A stretch of 64,000 nt of DNA, taken from NCBI GenBank assembly GCA_023101725.1, contig JALJCO010001098.1, forward strand, positions 1,796,396 through 1,860,395, read 5' to 3'. The notes under the pieces were generated by a model that saw only the letters and a program-made list of their open reading frames with translations, ran no database searches and was not told where the DNA came from. Positions 33,653-46,507 of this stretch are shown here, piece by piece; positions within the stretch are counted from its first letter, which is position 1; every line of letters begins with the position of its first letter. Origin of the DNA: Atherinomorus stipes (Eukaryota; Chordata; Actinopteri; Atheriniformes; Atherinidae). The position numbers and the translations under genes are program-made.

Positions 33653-36395
33653 GTAGAAGGCAGAGATGTTTTATAAGTTTTCAGAGAGGAAATCTGAGAA
33701 ATGCACCTCCTAGAGTAAGTTGCTTTCATAGCTTTTGTCATCTGTATCATGCACTGCCACTAATATGTTCTCATCTGCACGTTAGTGATCCTGCAAAAGA
33801 CTCGGCTACACGAAGCTGGTGATTGGTGTGTTTTTTGGCAACTAATGTCAAGCATTTTGATGCTGCTGCTTGTTTTGAAGTTGTATTGTTTTTCTGCAAC
33901 TGATGTAACCTCATCTTGTTTGGATGTTTATGGCTCGCTTGAGTGACACCTGGCCGCCTCTGGTTAACATGCTTCAATCAATGTGTGACATGCTGACTGG
34001 CAGCTGGTAGGACCAGAATAAAGAGGAAGGGAAGTTAGGCTGCAGTCGGAATAGTTAGCTAAATGCTATAATACATCGTGATGGTGCCCCATGCAATGTC
34101 ATTATGATGCTATTCAAATGGTGCCTTAACTTACGCCATGAAATCATGATGAATATATAGAATAATCAAGCGGAAAAATGGTATGCTGCAGAAAGTGTAA
34201 TGAGGACGGAAATGGAGCCCTGTTCTAGTCTCCACTTCAGGTTCAGCCTGACATTCTTCTCACTAAATGTTGTATTTTAAGGAGCCAATGCTTGTACTGT
34301 ATAACTGCAATTATGATATGTGCACCAAGCAAATTCATCACAAATCTAAATTGCATATCAAAGGAGGGTATTTACCTGACAGATATGCATAAAAAACAAT
34401 ATTTCTTTCTCCGTGCCTAAAAGTTGATTCGTAAAACTATTGTAAATACAATGGCAGCCAAAACGCCGGGATATTTTAAGATATGCATGCTTTGGAAAAT
34501 GACTGGAAAGAGTGTTCATTTCAGAATGTGATTTATATTTAATGGGCTGCAGTTTTTCAGGAATTTTAAGATTCTTTAGATGTGAAAGCCTAAAGACTTA
34601 ATTTCAAACAGGGGTTGCAGGATCAAGTAACTGAATCCCCTCTCAACCCCTGAGGAGACACTCTTCATCTGAATCTGTGAGGTCTCTGTGCAAAGTGAGC
34701 AAAGGAGAGAGAAGTTGTCACAGATTTGCACTACTAAAACGGACCTCCCCTGGTTCTTTCTTCAAGGATTTAATGGTTGTAAAGTAAAACTCAGGAAAGA
34801 TTTTTGTGCTTGTTTACATACATTTACAAATGTGAACAGAAACTGCTCATACAAATTCATATGGCAGATGTCTTCTCTTGCACTCAAACTGTTGATCAAA
34901 TTGCTGGATGAAGTGACTTTGATTGTGTGCTGTTGGGCTCTGGGCTCGGTGCCTGGGACAGCTGCAGTTATTACAGACACATGGCCACCACACCTCCTCT
35001 ATAAGTGCAATCATAATTTACTGCAAATTTGGGGGAGTCCCCTCTGAGACATTTGCCCTTAATCACACATGTGCAGCATGTTAGTTATGCAGCTGCAACA
35101 GTCTGAGTCTCCAAAATGTTGACTTAAGAATTTTGACCACAATCAGAGGAGCAATGAAGACATGTGAAGTGCCTCTCAACCTCAAAATGTGAAGATCTTC
35201 AGGATGTGATGCAATTCCTGGCCAAGTGAGAGTCTGAGTCTTTCAGCTAACTCTAATAAATATTCAGACTTTTTCTGGGACTGATGCTCCTTTGGAATCA
35301 CCCAACTGATATTTGTGATGATGATAAAGAGGATTTTTCTTTGCACTTTCCATGTATAGACTAATCCGACAGCTGTTTTAGGTGTTGGGCCATCTTGCAG
35401 CGCCACCATTGCTTAGGGTACTAGTCCTAATTGCCTCGCATCTGCTAACATGGAAAGCAGCATTAATATCTGAACTTAGAATGTTGGACAGTCATCTAAG
35501 GTAATTGATATCCTGTAGATATGTTATCCGGTGATCTCAGTTATTTTAACATATTTTTACATCGGTGCATTAATGTAAACTATTTTCATTTCCAGAAACT
35601 GATTTTAGTAACTTACAAACCACACTATAAAACACAAGTCTCATTATAAATGAAAAAGAGTGTAAATGTTGGGCAGATGTTCTGCTAGATGGGGTTAAAA
35701 CTACAGCATATTATTTTCCCAGCATGCATTTCAACAAAACCAAAAATGGAGGTGGAGTAATTCATCTTTTTAAAATGTATAAAAACTAAATAGTGTTTGT
35801 TCCTCCAAATCGGAGATCACTTTAATCAGAAAATCTCAGAATTTTGGTAATAAATGGGCATTTTATTTAAGGCCCAGAGTATTTTAGACATAAAAATGTG
35901 CCACATCAATGAGTTAGACAGTAAACATGGATTCAAAGGTTTTACTCCTACTGTAGCTAAAACTATCTAACGTCAAAATGTTGGTAAAACAGCTTTCCAT
36001 TCCTGACACGGAACAGGAGATCCTGCAGAGGCCAGAGAACTATGATGTATGGGACTAATTTTGCTCTCCACATCAAGGTTTTCTTTCATTTCTCTCACCC
36101 AGACCAAACAGAAGTGGGAACAGAAATGTCTCATTTGGTTTACTTCTGCCCAGAAGTGGTAATAACCGGCTCTCTGATGCACAGCAAGTATGAAATGTTT
36201 CCCTCTTGTGGAAAATCACCTGGACGGCAAATGTGCTGATTTTTGTAAAAGAGAATAAAAAGAATCCCGTTTTTTCATCAGGAAATTTTTGTTTCCACTT
36301 TTTCGTCTGAGAAGTGCAAACCTCAGAGCTCAGTATTGTTCAGCTTGAGATCCATCTGTGTTGTCAGTGTGTGGAAAGCATTGCCATGTTTGTTG
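33653..36395. other. no gene recognised
   Basis: About 2.7 kb. The frames at 34688-35047 and 34762-34980 overlap on opposite strands and have no known motif. No repeat boundary could be drawn. Confidence 0.5.
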
Positions 36396-36530
36396 TATAT
36401 GTTGTATTATGCATTAGCCGAGAGCTGCGGGTGAAAAGGGGAGCCCGCTGCTCTGCTTGCCCCTCCGCCTCTGAGACTATGACCCAAACAAGATACATTA
36501 AAAATGGATTAAAGATGGATGGAAGGCAGT
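36396..36530 (+). repeat. possible SINE/LINE tail with GGATGGA repeats
   Basis: 'cctctgagactatgaccca' is followed by 'aaaatggattaaagatggat' and 'ggaagg'. A decaying ATGG tail after a conserved-looking body is common for fish retroposons. Assignment is weak. Confidence 0.3.
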
Positions 36531-39047
36531 GTTGTTATAATGTAATACACCGGCCTGTTCTCTTTGTTTGGGATTATCTCAATGTTATGCTGCAGTTCCA
36601 GTAATTCTGTTTTTCACACATAAAATCAGGTCAAATTAAATATTTCCTAATGTCCTTTACTTCTTAAACTTCTCAAACACCTGACATGAATATAAAGTTA
36701 AAAGCGGTTATCTTTGAGCCAGTGTGTCTCAGAGGACTTTGTTGTTATCAATCACTCTCCAAGTAGATGTCAAAAAGTATGTTTCTCATAATTGAAGGAA
36801 ATGGCTTCATAATACCCTGCTGATTAAATTGACCCTGATTTAAATAAGAAGCATAGACTTGCATTCAAAAGGGGATTTAAACTAGTAAGAAGACATTGTG
36901 TAAAGAATTGCCTCATTTTGTTTATCTTAATGTCTAATGGTGGTAATATCACAGTCAAGGGTAAATGTATAACTTATCTAAAGCTTGTTGCTTTTTGTTG
37001 CATGACATGACATGATGGGAACTGCGAGCCATACAGAGCTCAACATTTAGAAACTAACTCTGTGTTCATACAAAATTATTCACACGTTATAATGACATGT
37101 AAAGTCAATGTACTATACAGGCACAAATAGTTGGCATTTGCTTGGGGTGGCACATTTGATGCAAATTTGCAGCATGGGAAGCCCTAAACGGGCGTCTTAC
37201 TCGTGGAGTGTCCAATTTGTAAGAATAGTGTTTTCTGCCTGTTTTCTCAAGATGAAAAAATTTAACTCGAGCGTTGTAAACGTGCAAACAATACGAGCCC
37301 CATCATTCAAAATGAACGAGACATGATGCGAATGGACAGGCGGGCACCGATACTCCCCAATAGATCATCAAACTGGGATCAGGAAATCCCCTGGATGCGG
37401 CTATCATCCAGCTGTAACTCCCTGGATCAGGTGATAAAAGTCACTGAGCTCCGAGCACCTCTTTAGAATCTGGTGGACCCAAACACAACAGCATCTTGAG
37501 TTCTCCAAAAATCTCTTTTTGTTGGTTTTATTGTTGTTTCCTCATGTTTTGAGTTGCTTGGAGGATTAGAGTTAAGTCCCAGATTTTAGTTCCAGAATCT
37601 CGTTCCAATATGTCTGCCTACCCACTGGGTACCAGTCATACATCTGTGATTGACACACTGAGTAGAACTTTGCGGTGGATCATGGAGCATATTTTGAGTG
37701 TCACTACCCACATGCTTAGCTGACCCTTACAAGACCCTTACATAGAAGCCTGACCCCTACAAGTTACTGTATACCTTGTTGTAGAGGCAACAAATCAGGC
37801 TTTGCAATGTTCTATATGTCATTGGTGTCAGCATCAGAATGAAGTAGAAAGGCAGAGAAGACTTGGATGTCTAACTTGGGAGTCTGAAGTGTGGGAGTTG
37901 GTGGAAAAGTGTTTTTTGTGGCTGAAGTATCATGACAAGCTCATTGGTGAGGACTCTGTTCCACCTCTGTGCCTGTGCATGTTGGTTTGTAGCACCACAA
38001 ACTAACAGACATGACAAACTAATGGCAAATAGCAGTCTGTAAACAGAAGATGTTCAGAGCTGAGGACCCTGCAGACAGTTATGAGCTAGAGGGGAAATCA
38101 TGACTGGCTGCTCCCTTCGGGAATGGATGAACTTATAACCTAAAGGTTCTATCCGAAACTAACCCTTTTTACTTGTCTGGTACCAAATATAAACACATCT
38201 TTGCTAGTGCAATTTGGTTCTAGTACCAGAAATAAATGTTTTTGAATGTTGTGGTTCTACATCATACATACATAGCCTCTTCTTCAGCTTATAATCTAAA
38301 CATTTACTAGCCAATAACTGTAATAAAACACACTATACCCCCTTTACATAACTTAATTAGTATTATTGTACACATGTAAACATAAAATAAAGTAGACATT
38401 GCTCATGTTTTTAGCCTAATTAGTTATTTGATTATTTTTTAAATGGTTTTATAGAAGGATGCCAACCCCACTGTTGGTGTGTGTGAAGAAAATGTGCACG
38501 TTGGAAAACCATGGATCTGATTTTGTGTGCACACATTGGGTATGCATCTGGCTCCCAGTGCCCTTTGGCGACCGAGTCTGACTCACTATCCACAGTAATA
38601 TCAGATGCAGCAGAAAACCCCCCGTGACCTTGAAGCTGCACAGAAGAAACAAAACCAATTCTTCGAAAGCAAGGAATACATAAGTTGGAAATTTTCCATT
38701 GAGACTTTTCTCTTGAGATTTTCCATTTTGTACACAATCATTTAGAACTCTCCAGTGTTTTTTTTTACTGAAAAACATGAAAAAGAGCTGCACCTTACAT
38801 TCTATAAATTAAAGTTTGTAACAGTCTGAAGGCCTGCAAAGCCTTGATTCTCCTGTATGCAAATAACTATGTCCCAGCACTTCTAGGTGATTGGCCTGGT
38901 GGGTGCAGACTCCTGTGCAGACTGGACACCTGCTTCTCTGCCCTACTCTGATTGGCCAGCAATCATGCCTCTGCAGCATAAAAGCCCTCGTCTGCCACCG
39001 TTCTAGGCAGCTCTGTTCACTGAGAACAGTAAAATGTGGCTTTGGAC
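36531..39047. other. no gene recognised
   Basis: About 2.5 kb. The opposite-strand frames at 38432-38793 show no motif. Nothing else is supportable. Confidence 0.5.
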
Positions 39048-39051
39048 TTAA

Positions 39052-39571
39052 GTCTGGAGTTCTTTCTCATTTCTGTTTGTAAACAACACTATACAAACTG
39101 AGAGCTCCTCCGCTCAGGCTAATGGCAGCATCTCTCCTCAGACTATTCAGACAAGCATCTCCTTCAGAGCTCAGAAGCAGGTGAAATCCAAACGAATATT
39201 AACCCTGGTTTTTCACCGTGCACTATCTAAAGCTCTTTTCACTGCAGTGTACTCCCTTTTCATCACTGTGTACGCCATTTTTTTTCTTTCCCTGAGAGTT
39301 CAAGTGACTGCCGTCTGCTCCAATCATGAGCTTATTACCACAGCATCATGCCCTTCTGTCATTGGCTGGTGATATATACTGAAATCTCCACCCAGAAGTG
39401 TCTCGAACACACCAGAACAAAGGGAAAAAGCAAATTACTGACAGGAGGAGAGAGAGTTGCAAACAAAGTCACCACCACACAAGAGTAGAGGCCCAAAGGC
39501 GCAGATTGAGACAGATTTCACTTGCACAAGTCTAGCGTTTGTTTTCAGGGGGGAAACTCTGGACTTTACCT
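39052..39571. mobile_element. TTAA-flanked MITE, family 2 (copy G, inverted)
   Basis: About 520 bp, in reverse orientation to the copies at 24064 and 46508. The right end CTCTGGACTTTACCT abuts TTAA at 39572-39575. The left end is diverged, beginning GTCTGGAGTTC after TTAA at 39048-39051 and lacking the first seven or so terminal bases. Shared interior: 'accctggttttt', 'cattggctggtgatata', 'agtagaggcc'. Confidence 0.8.
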
Positions 39572-39575
39572 TTAA

Positions 39576-41084
39576 GTCTGTGATTTAGATTGTTTACCTG
39601 GTGTGGATTGTTGTGGGTTATGCTGTTGTATCTAGCTGAGGACTTGAGACTCTGATTTAACTCTAAACCTCTATTAAATCATAGTGCTATATGTGAACAT
39701 AACCATGCAAAGGCCCATTCAGGTAGAACAAAATTAGAGTAGTTTTACTACAGACAGTTCAAGCAAGGTCTCCAAAGTGGCCATACTGTATTGGCACCAT
39801 CTGTTCCTAAACTCTCATAAATGGGCGTTTTTGGTTTTAAAAGGTTTAAATCACAAGAACTTCTTTGATCTTGAAGCAGTTTTGTCTATTTTGAATAAAG
39901 ACTTGTAGCATTGCAGTTGTTCCTTGTCTCTGCAGGCAGCAACAAAAACTGCACAGTTTGGGCGAAACGGCTACAGTAGCCTCATAGATGAAATTTTTCA
40001 GTGTGTTTATGAGCTGACTGCCAAGGCTCAACGTAAACCTGTTTCCATGAATCCAGTCCCTCGTGGCTGCCGGTCTGTGTGCCAGAAAGTCGGTCTGCTG
40101 CATTGCCAGCAATTTCACCTGTTCACCATTCAGTCTGGCTATCAGGCTGTTTGGATGGGCTGATGAGTCCTTGGACTAAAAAACTGGACTGGAATCTCTT
40201 TTTTTTCTTTCTGTTTTTGAGCATCTGTGAGCAGTTCTGACTAATTATCAAGCAGGATGAGAGAATCTGCTCAAAGCTAATGCCTTTTATTTCTGATCTC
40301 TTTACTTATCTCCCAAATTTTCTTTCCAGTTCAGTTTTATTTTTCCCTTGTTGGAAGTTTAGTTTGTTTCGTGACCAGAAAATGATTCTGTGAAAACAGA
40401 AGTCTTTGCAACATCTGTCTGCTTTTAACTCTATTCAAATACAAAAACAAGTACACAAAGCAAAAGTGGCTTTTTGTAGCTTCACTTCAATACACAGCCA
40501 ATCAGCATTCACCATCCCTCGCATGACTAAACCACATTTCTCCCTACGACTTAAAAAGATGGGTTGTTACTTCCAATCTGGTCCCTTTTTTTTGTGTTTT
40601 TCTACTCTGCGTTCCCTTGGTTTCATCCTCTCTGATGGCCAGGAGGAACTGATGGAGATGTGACTGGATTCTTTGACCACAGGTGTTGGGTGGTAGCTGG
40701 TAATGACCGGCTTCCAGCAGTGTGTTAATCATGATTAACGAGTGAGAATAACCAGGAGGCAGCGAAGCCTGACTGCAGCAAGCTGACGGGTGCAGCAGGC
40801 AGCAGAGTAGCCAAGGTCGGGTGTTAATGCTCACGGATTTTAAAAATCACAACTGTCACTTTATAGCAAATCAGGATCTTTTGTTTCCAACTGAGGCTGC
40901 ACTATGGCAACCTTCATTATTTACCACCAACAGCTGAGATAAAGACTCATCATGTGACTCTGACTCACCAGGTCTGAGGGACTTGACTCGAAATATGCAT
41001 AATTTTGATTCAAATATCCAAGATGAAAATTTCTATTATATGGCCAAACAATTAATTGGAATTTTTTTTTTAATTGACATTTAT
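39576..41084. other. no gene recognised
   Basis: About 1.5 kb. The frames at 39846-40163 lie on both strands and have no motif. Confidence 0.5.
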
Positions 41085-41297
41085 ATCACAAAGAAACAAA
41101 ATTAGAATACTGCTCTCTGATACTCAGTACAGAGAGCAGTGGGCTGCTACTTAAAGCGCCCGGGGAGCAGTTGGTGGGGGGGTTAAGGACCTTGCTCAGG
41201 GGTCCACAGTGGTACACCCAGGGGTCGTGTCGGGGAATTGAACCCGGGTCCTCCGCGCCCAAGCTCATGACGCTACCACTGGGCTATCCACTCCCCT
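41085..41297 (-). repeat. tRNA-derived SINE
   Basis: On the minus strand the element starts GGGGAGTGG and carries TAGCCCAGTGGTAGCG, a good A box, then GGGTTCAATTCCC, a good B box, at tRNA-like spacing. A body with 'gagcaaggtccttaac' and 'tgctccccgggcgct' follows. It ends in an A/T-rich tail near 41085. RNA polymerase III would initiate from these internal boxes. A bare tRNA gene is less likely because of the long conserved body. Confidence 0.75.
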
Positions 41298-43176
41298 ATT
41301 AGTGCTGAAAGCAGATATCTCTTCCTTTTTCTTAGGTATGAAACATAGTTTGCTTACATTATTTGAGTCTTCTTTGTTCAGCTGTTTGGGTTTCTAATCT
41401 CAATCATGCCCCCCAGTGTCTGAGACATAATCAAGTAAGTGGTAAGTGCCCCCTGTTCTTTGATCTTTGTCTTTGACAGAATCACTCTGCTTTGAGTCAA
41501 GTCTACAGTAAAATCTAAATTGATCTTCTCAAATTCAATTTCAAAATTCAGTTTTTCTAAGCTAAGTAAGAAGCAACAGCAGTTACTGTTATTGCAAGTC
41601 CCTCAGTTGACTTCTTGACCACCCACTCCAACCTGCAGCATCATTAAAACCACCCAATCTCATTAATACATGGGATTCCAATCCAACTGCAGCCCTTCAG
41701 CCCTTCATTGTGGTCCAGCATGGCTTTGACACAATCTGAAGTGAGATTAGATCAACCCCCTAACCCCCTTCACAACTTTCAAACTTGCATTACAGAATAT
41801 TTGCGGTAGAGTCCATCCGCCATTTAACCGGAGCTGTCTTTTCAAAACATATTGCTTCCTTGCGGACTTCTTACCGCACGTCCCGGCCATGGTCAAATAT
41901 CGGGAAATGTTCTGCATGGTGGACACAGCGACAGCCATCCCTTAAACCCTGGCTTGCACATTTTCTTGTGCCTTCAGTACAGCCAAAATGACGTGTCACA
42001 ACATTTCCACTTTCATGACACGGGGGCTAGCTGCATGTCTGCTACAGCTCTGAGGTAAAAGAGCAGAGCGTTTGTCCGAATGCAAACGGTATAAAAGACA
42101 AAGTTCACACTTTCACTAGTTCACACTTTCCAGAGCAAGTCTGAAAGGGGCATACATGTAATATAACAAAAATATGCATCACAAAAGCACATTACAGAAA
42201 AATGTAAAGGGGGGCAGAAAAAATAACGTCCTTCTGCTCCCTTTTCTCATGGGAAATGAATGACAAAGTGATTGTGAATGTTCTGCGATTTCTGCCATGG
42301 AGCAATAAATTTGAATCCAAAACATGGCAACATACAAAAATTACATCTGTTCTCTTGTAAAAAATAAATTAATTAAAATGTATTTTAAAATTACAACAGG
42401 TTATTAGCTATTTAATTGTAATTTTTCGTCCATATGGTCATGTACTGGACTTCGGGCTGCCATGCAAACCAGCTCATATCTGGAAGAGGGCTGATTGTTT
42501 TCCTCTGGCTCTGTCATTGAAATAATCCCAACTGTGCTCTCTGCAAAGCTGTTTACATGATGGCAGAGCCACTTCAGAGAAACCGTTTCGCCACAAGAAA
42601 TGAAACTAACAGCAACAGAAAAACTGAGAAATAGCAAAGTACGAGGGGGTAAGGGGCAATTGCTGAAGACGTGGGTGGATGCGATTTGAAGCAGGACTCC
42701 TGATGAGCCTGGTGGGAGCGACTTGGATGCCGGTGCTGATGAAAAGAGACAGCTGGATGAGGGTCGCATTGATCTGACACTTACAGTTGCAGGCGAGGGA
42801 ACAGTATTAAGGCACCTGTGCAGTGCCATGATTGACTTACAAAGGTTGTAGCAAAGTCTGATTGGTTTAACATAAAGAGACTCTGTCAGCTGACTTAGAA
42901 GATGTTAGGGAAAAAAGAATGAATGTATAACAGAGTTAATGTGATACTATTCCACCTGAAATATATGATTTACATGGACATGGTGGCTCTTGGGCGCCCT
43001 CCCTCAGTACTGGTCAGTAAATGCTGCTCACTGGGGTTGAACTTTACTAGTAATGAGACATACTGTATGTGCCCGAGGTACACCGCATGGTGCAGCATTC
43101 TGCGTTATATTGTGTTATTATTTATTTACCTGTTTATTCTGTGAATATGGATGCATGTAAGATTTTGTAACAATAG
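41298..43176. other. no gene recognised
   Basis: About 1.9 kb. The 141-codon minus-strand frame at 42404-42829 is Ser-rich with no domain I recognise. I regard it as probable chance. Confidence 0.45.
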
Positions 43177-43299
43177 AGCTCGCAAACGTGACGTAAGCAC
43201 CACTGTAAAACGCAATGTATTGTGGGAAGTAGAGGCAGTGGAGGAAGCAGCTTTTTTTCCCACAATGCATTGCGTGTTCATCACGTGGTCTGGCGAGCT
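43177..43299. repeat. foldback element with ZNF143-like sites
   Basis: AGCTCGC…ACGTGA at 43177-43192 pairs with TCACGT…GCGAGCT at 43281-43299. Inner arms ACGCAATGTATTGTGGGAA and TTCCCACAATGCATTGCGT pair with one mismatch. Each arm resembles the ZNF143/THAP11 consensus (TTCCCA…ATGC…TGCG). Binding is not shown by sequence alone. Confidence 0.7.
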
Positions 43300-43490
43300 T
43301 TATTACTGAGAGGTCTCATTTATGGCTGTTGTTTTTTTTATGTCCAAGTGTTAAAGTGCACAGTTGGCATTGTAAGCTAGCTAACATCCCTATGTTAAAG
43401 AGGCTCCTTGTTTTTTATAGAGTACAGAGTATAGAGTGCACGGAAGCTGCCTGTTATAACCATGTCTGACCAGCATCTACTTGTCTAGAA

Positions 43491-43973
43491 CAGAGGTGTC
43501 CAAATATCTTAGACTGGAGGGCCGAAAATGTCTCGGGGTGGATGGTCACGGGCCAAACCTGAAAATTCATGTTGCCATGTAAGAAATTAAATATGCTTAG
43601 CCCATGGTGTGATTGTTCAAAATAAAACCTAATAAAAAGTAATGTAGAAAATAAATAACAATATTCTTTATTGTGTTCATTTGTTTTTCACATTATTTTG
43701 TTTGAGGTTTTATTTTGGACAGCATTTGGTCACTTATTTGGTGATCATGGACTTAGCAGATCTAAGCTGATAGATGAACTGCAATGCCACCGTACACGCA
43801 ATGTAATGGAGTGTTAATTTGTGGTCAGGAAGGAAAGTGCAACAATGAATATCAAAAGAACTTTTCACACTACTGGGAAAATCATAATTTTTTTAAAAGA
43901 CAATGGGCAGCGGGCCCAAAATAATTACTTGCAGACCAACTTTGGCCCCTGGCCTCCAAAATGGACAGCCCTG
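43491..43973. mobile_element. hAT element, non-autonomous
   Basis: About 483 bp, starting CAGAGGTGTCCAAA and ending ATGGACAGCCCTG. The flanks GTCTAGAA and GTTTTGAA match at six of eight bases. The interior has 'ggagggccgaaaatgtctcg' near the left end and 'cttggcccct'-like sequence near the right, as in other fish hAT copies. It lacks a transposase. Confidence 0.75.
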
Positions 43974-44309
43974 GTTTTGAATAAACTGCAGTCTGAACCA
44001 ACGAGTCAGCCGTTCTCTCATTATGAACACCACGCATAGAGAGTAAAGAGTTTAAAGGTTGCTTCGACCAACCAGTAGCATGACTGAGTTGGTTTTATAG
44101 ATGAAATGCTGACTTATCCATCTCTGTTAGCCCCTTCATGCTTATTGGGCACACTGCCAGTTCTCAAACCAAATTTTGAACTGTTGATTCAGATCTGAAA
44201 AATGTAGATTTGGATCTTGAAAAGTCTGTTCTAACAGGCATAAGAATTTATTTATTTATTTTTTACATGACAAACCATGACTTCATCTAACCACCAGGCC
44301 ACTGTCTTA

Positions 44310-45794
44310 GGTCGCTTTCACACCAGGGCTATTTGATCCACTTTAAACGGACCAGAGTTTGTTTCCTCAAATAGTCCGCTTCGCTTGGGCAGGTGTGAAA
44401 GCCCATCCGAACTCTGGTGCGGACCAAACAAGCGAACTCTGGTCCGCTTGAAAACATGGGTCTCGGTTCGCTTGCAAGTGAATCCTGGTCCGGTTCGTAT
44501 GCAGTGTGAAGCTAACTGGACCAAACACAGGACCAAATGTACGTGGTCACACTACACACAATGCAAACGCAATATATCTAGGGTAGGTGAGGTGCAGCGC
44601 GCACTCCAAACCTAAATAAACATGGCGAGAGGACGAGCATGGACAGACGTGGACAGACGTGGACAGACAAGAGCTGAAAGCTCTCCTGGAAAAACGGTCA
44701 GATAACCGGATAAACCAGCTGCTGACATCCACTCAACTCCTCCTCTACTAAAGTCACGTATTCGGAACAATAATACGTGTGTAATCTATAGCTTGATTCT
44801 GCATCTCTACAGCCCCTTAGTCCTTACGTGATGTTTACTGTTGCTATGGCAACAAGTGACCGCAGACATTAGCAGTTGCTAGCTAGCTTTGCTCAACAGC
44901 ATGAACAACAATAATCCAACAATTTGGCATATTAAAACAAAATCAAACCACAGCTCCCCAAACATGGTGGTCCTTAAACTCTGAGCTCAGGTGTTGTCAC
45001 ATGTAAGATCTTCAAAGTTAGAAAATGAACGGAGTCGATCCCTGAGCAGCTATGCTAGCATCACAGGAGCAGTCGCGTCCATCAACGTTGTAGCGTTCCC
45101 TACGATAATGAGACGAAGCGCAACACAAAACGACTAGTCCATCGCCGTTTGTAATCTGTGAGCTTGCATACCTTACCCGCCGTCGTCATAGCAACGCTGA
45201 CAACTCGTCGTCTCCTCCGGGGCCGCCTCTCTTTTACTTGAGGAACTATGAACAGCTCCGTGCCTCCCCAGATAGCAGTGAACTCCGCGGCTGATCCGCC
45301 TTCAAGTCCACAGATCCGCCTGACAGTCAGAGCGCTAACTGGCCTCCGCCCAACACTCAGCTGTGCGTGGGAAAGGCGGACTGTCAAACCTCGTAACACC
45401 GGCAGCGGATACGGATCAAGTCCGATAAACAGGAGGTGCAGTTTTTTTTCTCCCAGTACCACCTGCCGTACCAGCCGGTCATTGTGCACTGCTTGCCCAA
45501 CCATGTGCATTTGCAGTGCAAACAGAAACGCCAAAACCACCAACTTAAGATAATGCTCCACGGCTCCATGCTTAAACGACTGTTGTTTTTCCGGGGTGGG
45601 AGGGATTTCCACCCCTACTTTTGTCCAATCAACGAGCGCCCTTGTCAACCACGTAATGCTGTTCAGAAAGTTCGGAGCGGATCATAAATCACAGTGTGAA
45701 AGCCGAACCAAAACGAATTATTAATGCAACAATGTTGCAACTTTCAGCTCCCCAATCGGACCGAGTCCACTTGGCCAGGTGTGAAAGCGACCTT
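44310..45794. mobile_element. PIF/Harbinger-like element, non-autonomous
   Basis: A 1485-bp element with perfect inverted ends GGTCGCTTTCACACC and GGTGTGAAAGCGACC. It is flanked by TTA at 44307-44309 and 45795-45797, the 3-bp site typical of PIF/Harbinger. A plus-strand remnant starting at 44622 reads MARGRAWTD and later QELKALLEKRSDN, like the Myb/SANT partner protein. A 10-bp unit repeated three times (44640-44669) breaks its frame. The 182-codon minus-strand frame at 45100-45648 has no domain I recognise. Confidence 0.85.
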
Positions 45795-45797
45795 AGA

Positions 45798-46250
45798 GTT
45801 CATTCACACTCTGGCTGTTTGGTCTGCTTCCACGGATAGTCCGCTTCGTTTGGTGCAGTGTGAACTCTAACCGCTTCCTGGTGCGCACCAAAGGACTCTG
45901 GTCTGCCTGAAAGCCAGGGGTCTCAGTTCATATGCAAACAGACTATCGGACTATCCAGTGGACCAAATGGAAGTGGTGTTTGTCAACCACAATAGAGCAT
46001 TAAGAAGAAGAAGGAAGTGGTGTAGATTATCATTTGGGTCAGAGGAAAAACAAAGCAAAAAACATGTTTGAAGAGGCCGAGGTCCAAACAAAGAAAAAAT
46101 TCGGAAAATGTCTTGTAGCCAGAGATGGAGTAATAATAAGAAGCAGAACGATTTCCACTTTAATCACGAGTACGGTTTTCTTCGTCTTCCTTTTTCTTCA
46201 TCATTGGTCGGTGGTTGTATTGGGAAGCGTCGCCCCCTAGCCAGCAAATG
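45798..46250. mobile_element. diverged Harbinger-like relative, abutting
   Basis: Directly after the TTA of the previous element, this stretch repeats its left-half layout in diverged form: 'tttggtctgcttccacggat', 'agtccgcttcg', 'gcgcaccaaaggactctggt', 'tatgcaaac'. The right boundary was not found. Confidence 0.5.
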
Positions 46251-46507
46251 TTTTAACTATGATGGTTTAACTAGGCAGTTTGGTCAACTTTGGTTACTGC
46301 AGAACTGCAAAAAACAAAGCAAAGAAAGATGTGAAATTTTTGAGAAATCCCCGCCCGATCGGATCGACTCTCCAAACTATCCTTGTCTGAATTCACCCTT
46401 TCATACGTTTCATTAAAGATATTCATAAAAGCCAAATGGCAGTCTAATATGCTCAGCTAGCTGGTTGTCAGTGTTCACAGAAGTGTTGCATTACGTGGTG
46501 TGTTTAA

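Noticed and set aside
41203..41297. Functional tRNA gene on the minus strand
   Set aside because: A and B boxes are good, but acceptor pairing is weak and a conserved SINE-like body and tail follow, so a SINE is the better call.
42404..42829. 141-codon minus-strand frame as a host exon
   Set aside because: Ser/Pro-rich without a domain, with a second overlapping frame on the same strand. No splice sites fit convincingly.
45100..45648. 182-codon minus-strand frame as a transposase
   Set aside because: It lies inside the Harbinger-like element but shows no DDE or Myb motif. The plus strand is also open across much of it, typical of GC-richer chance frames.
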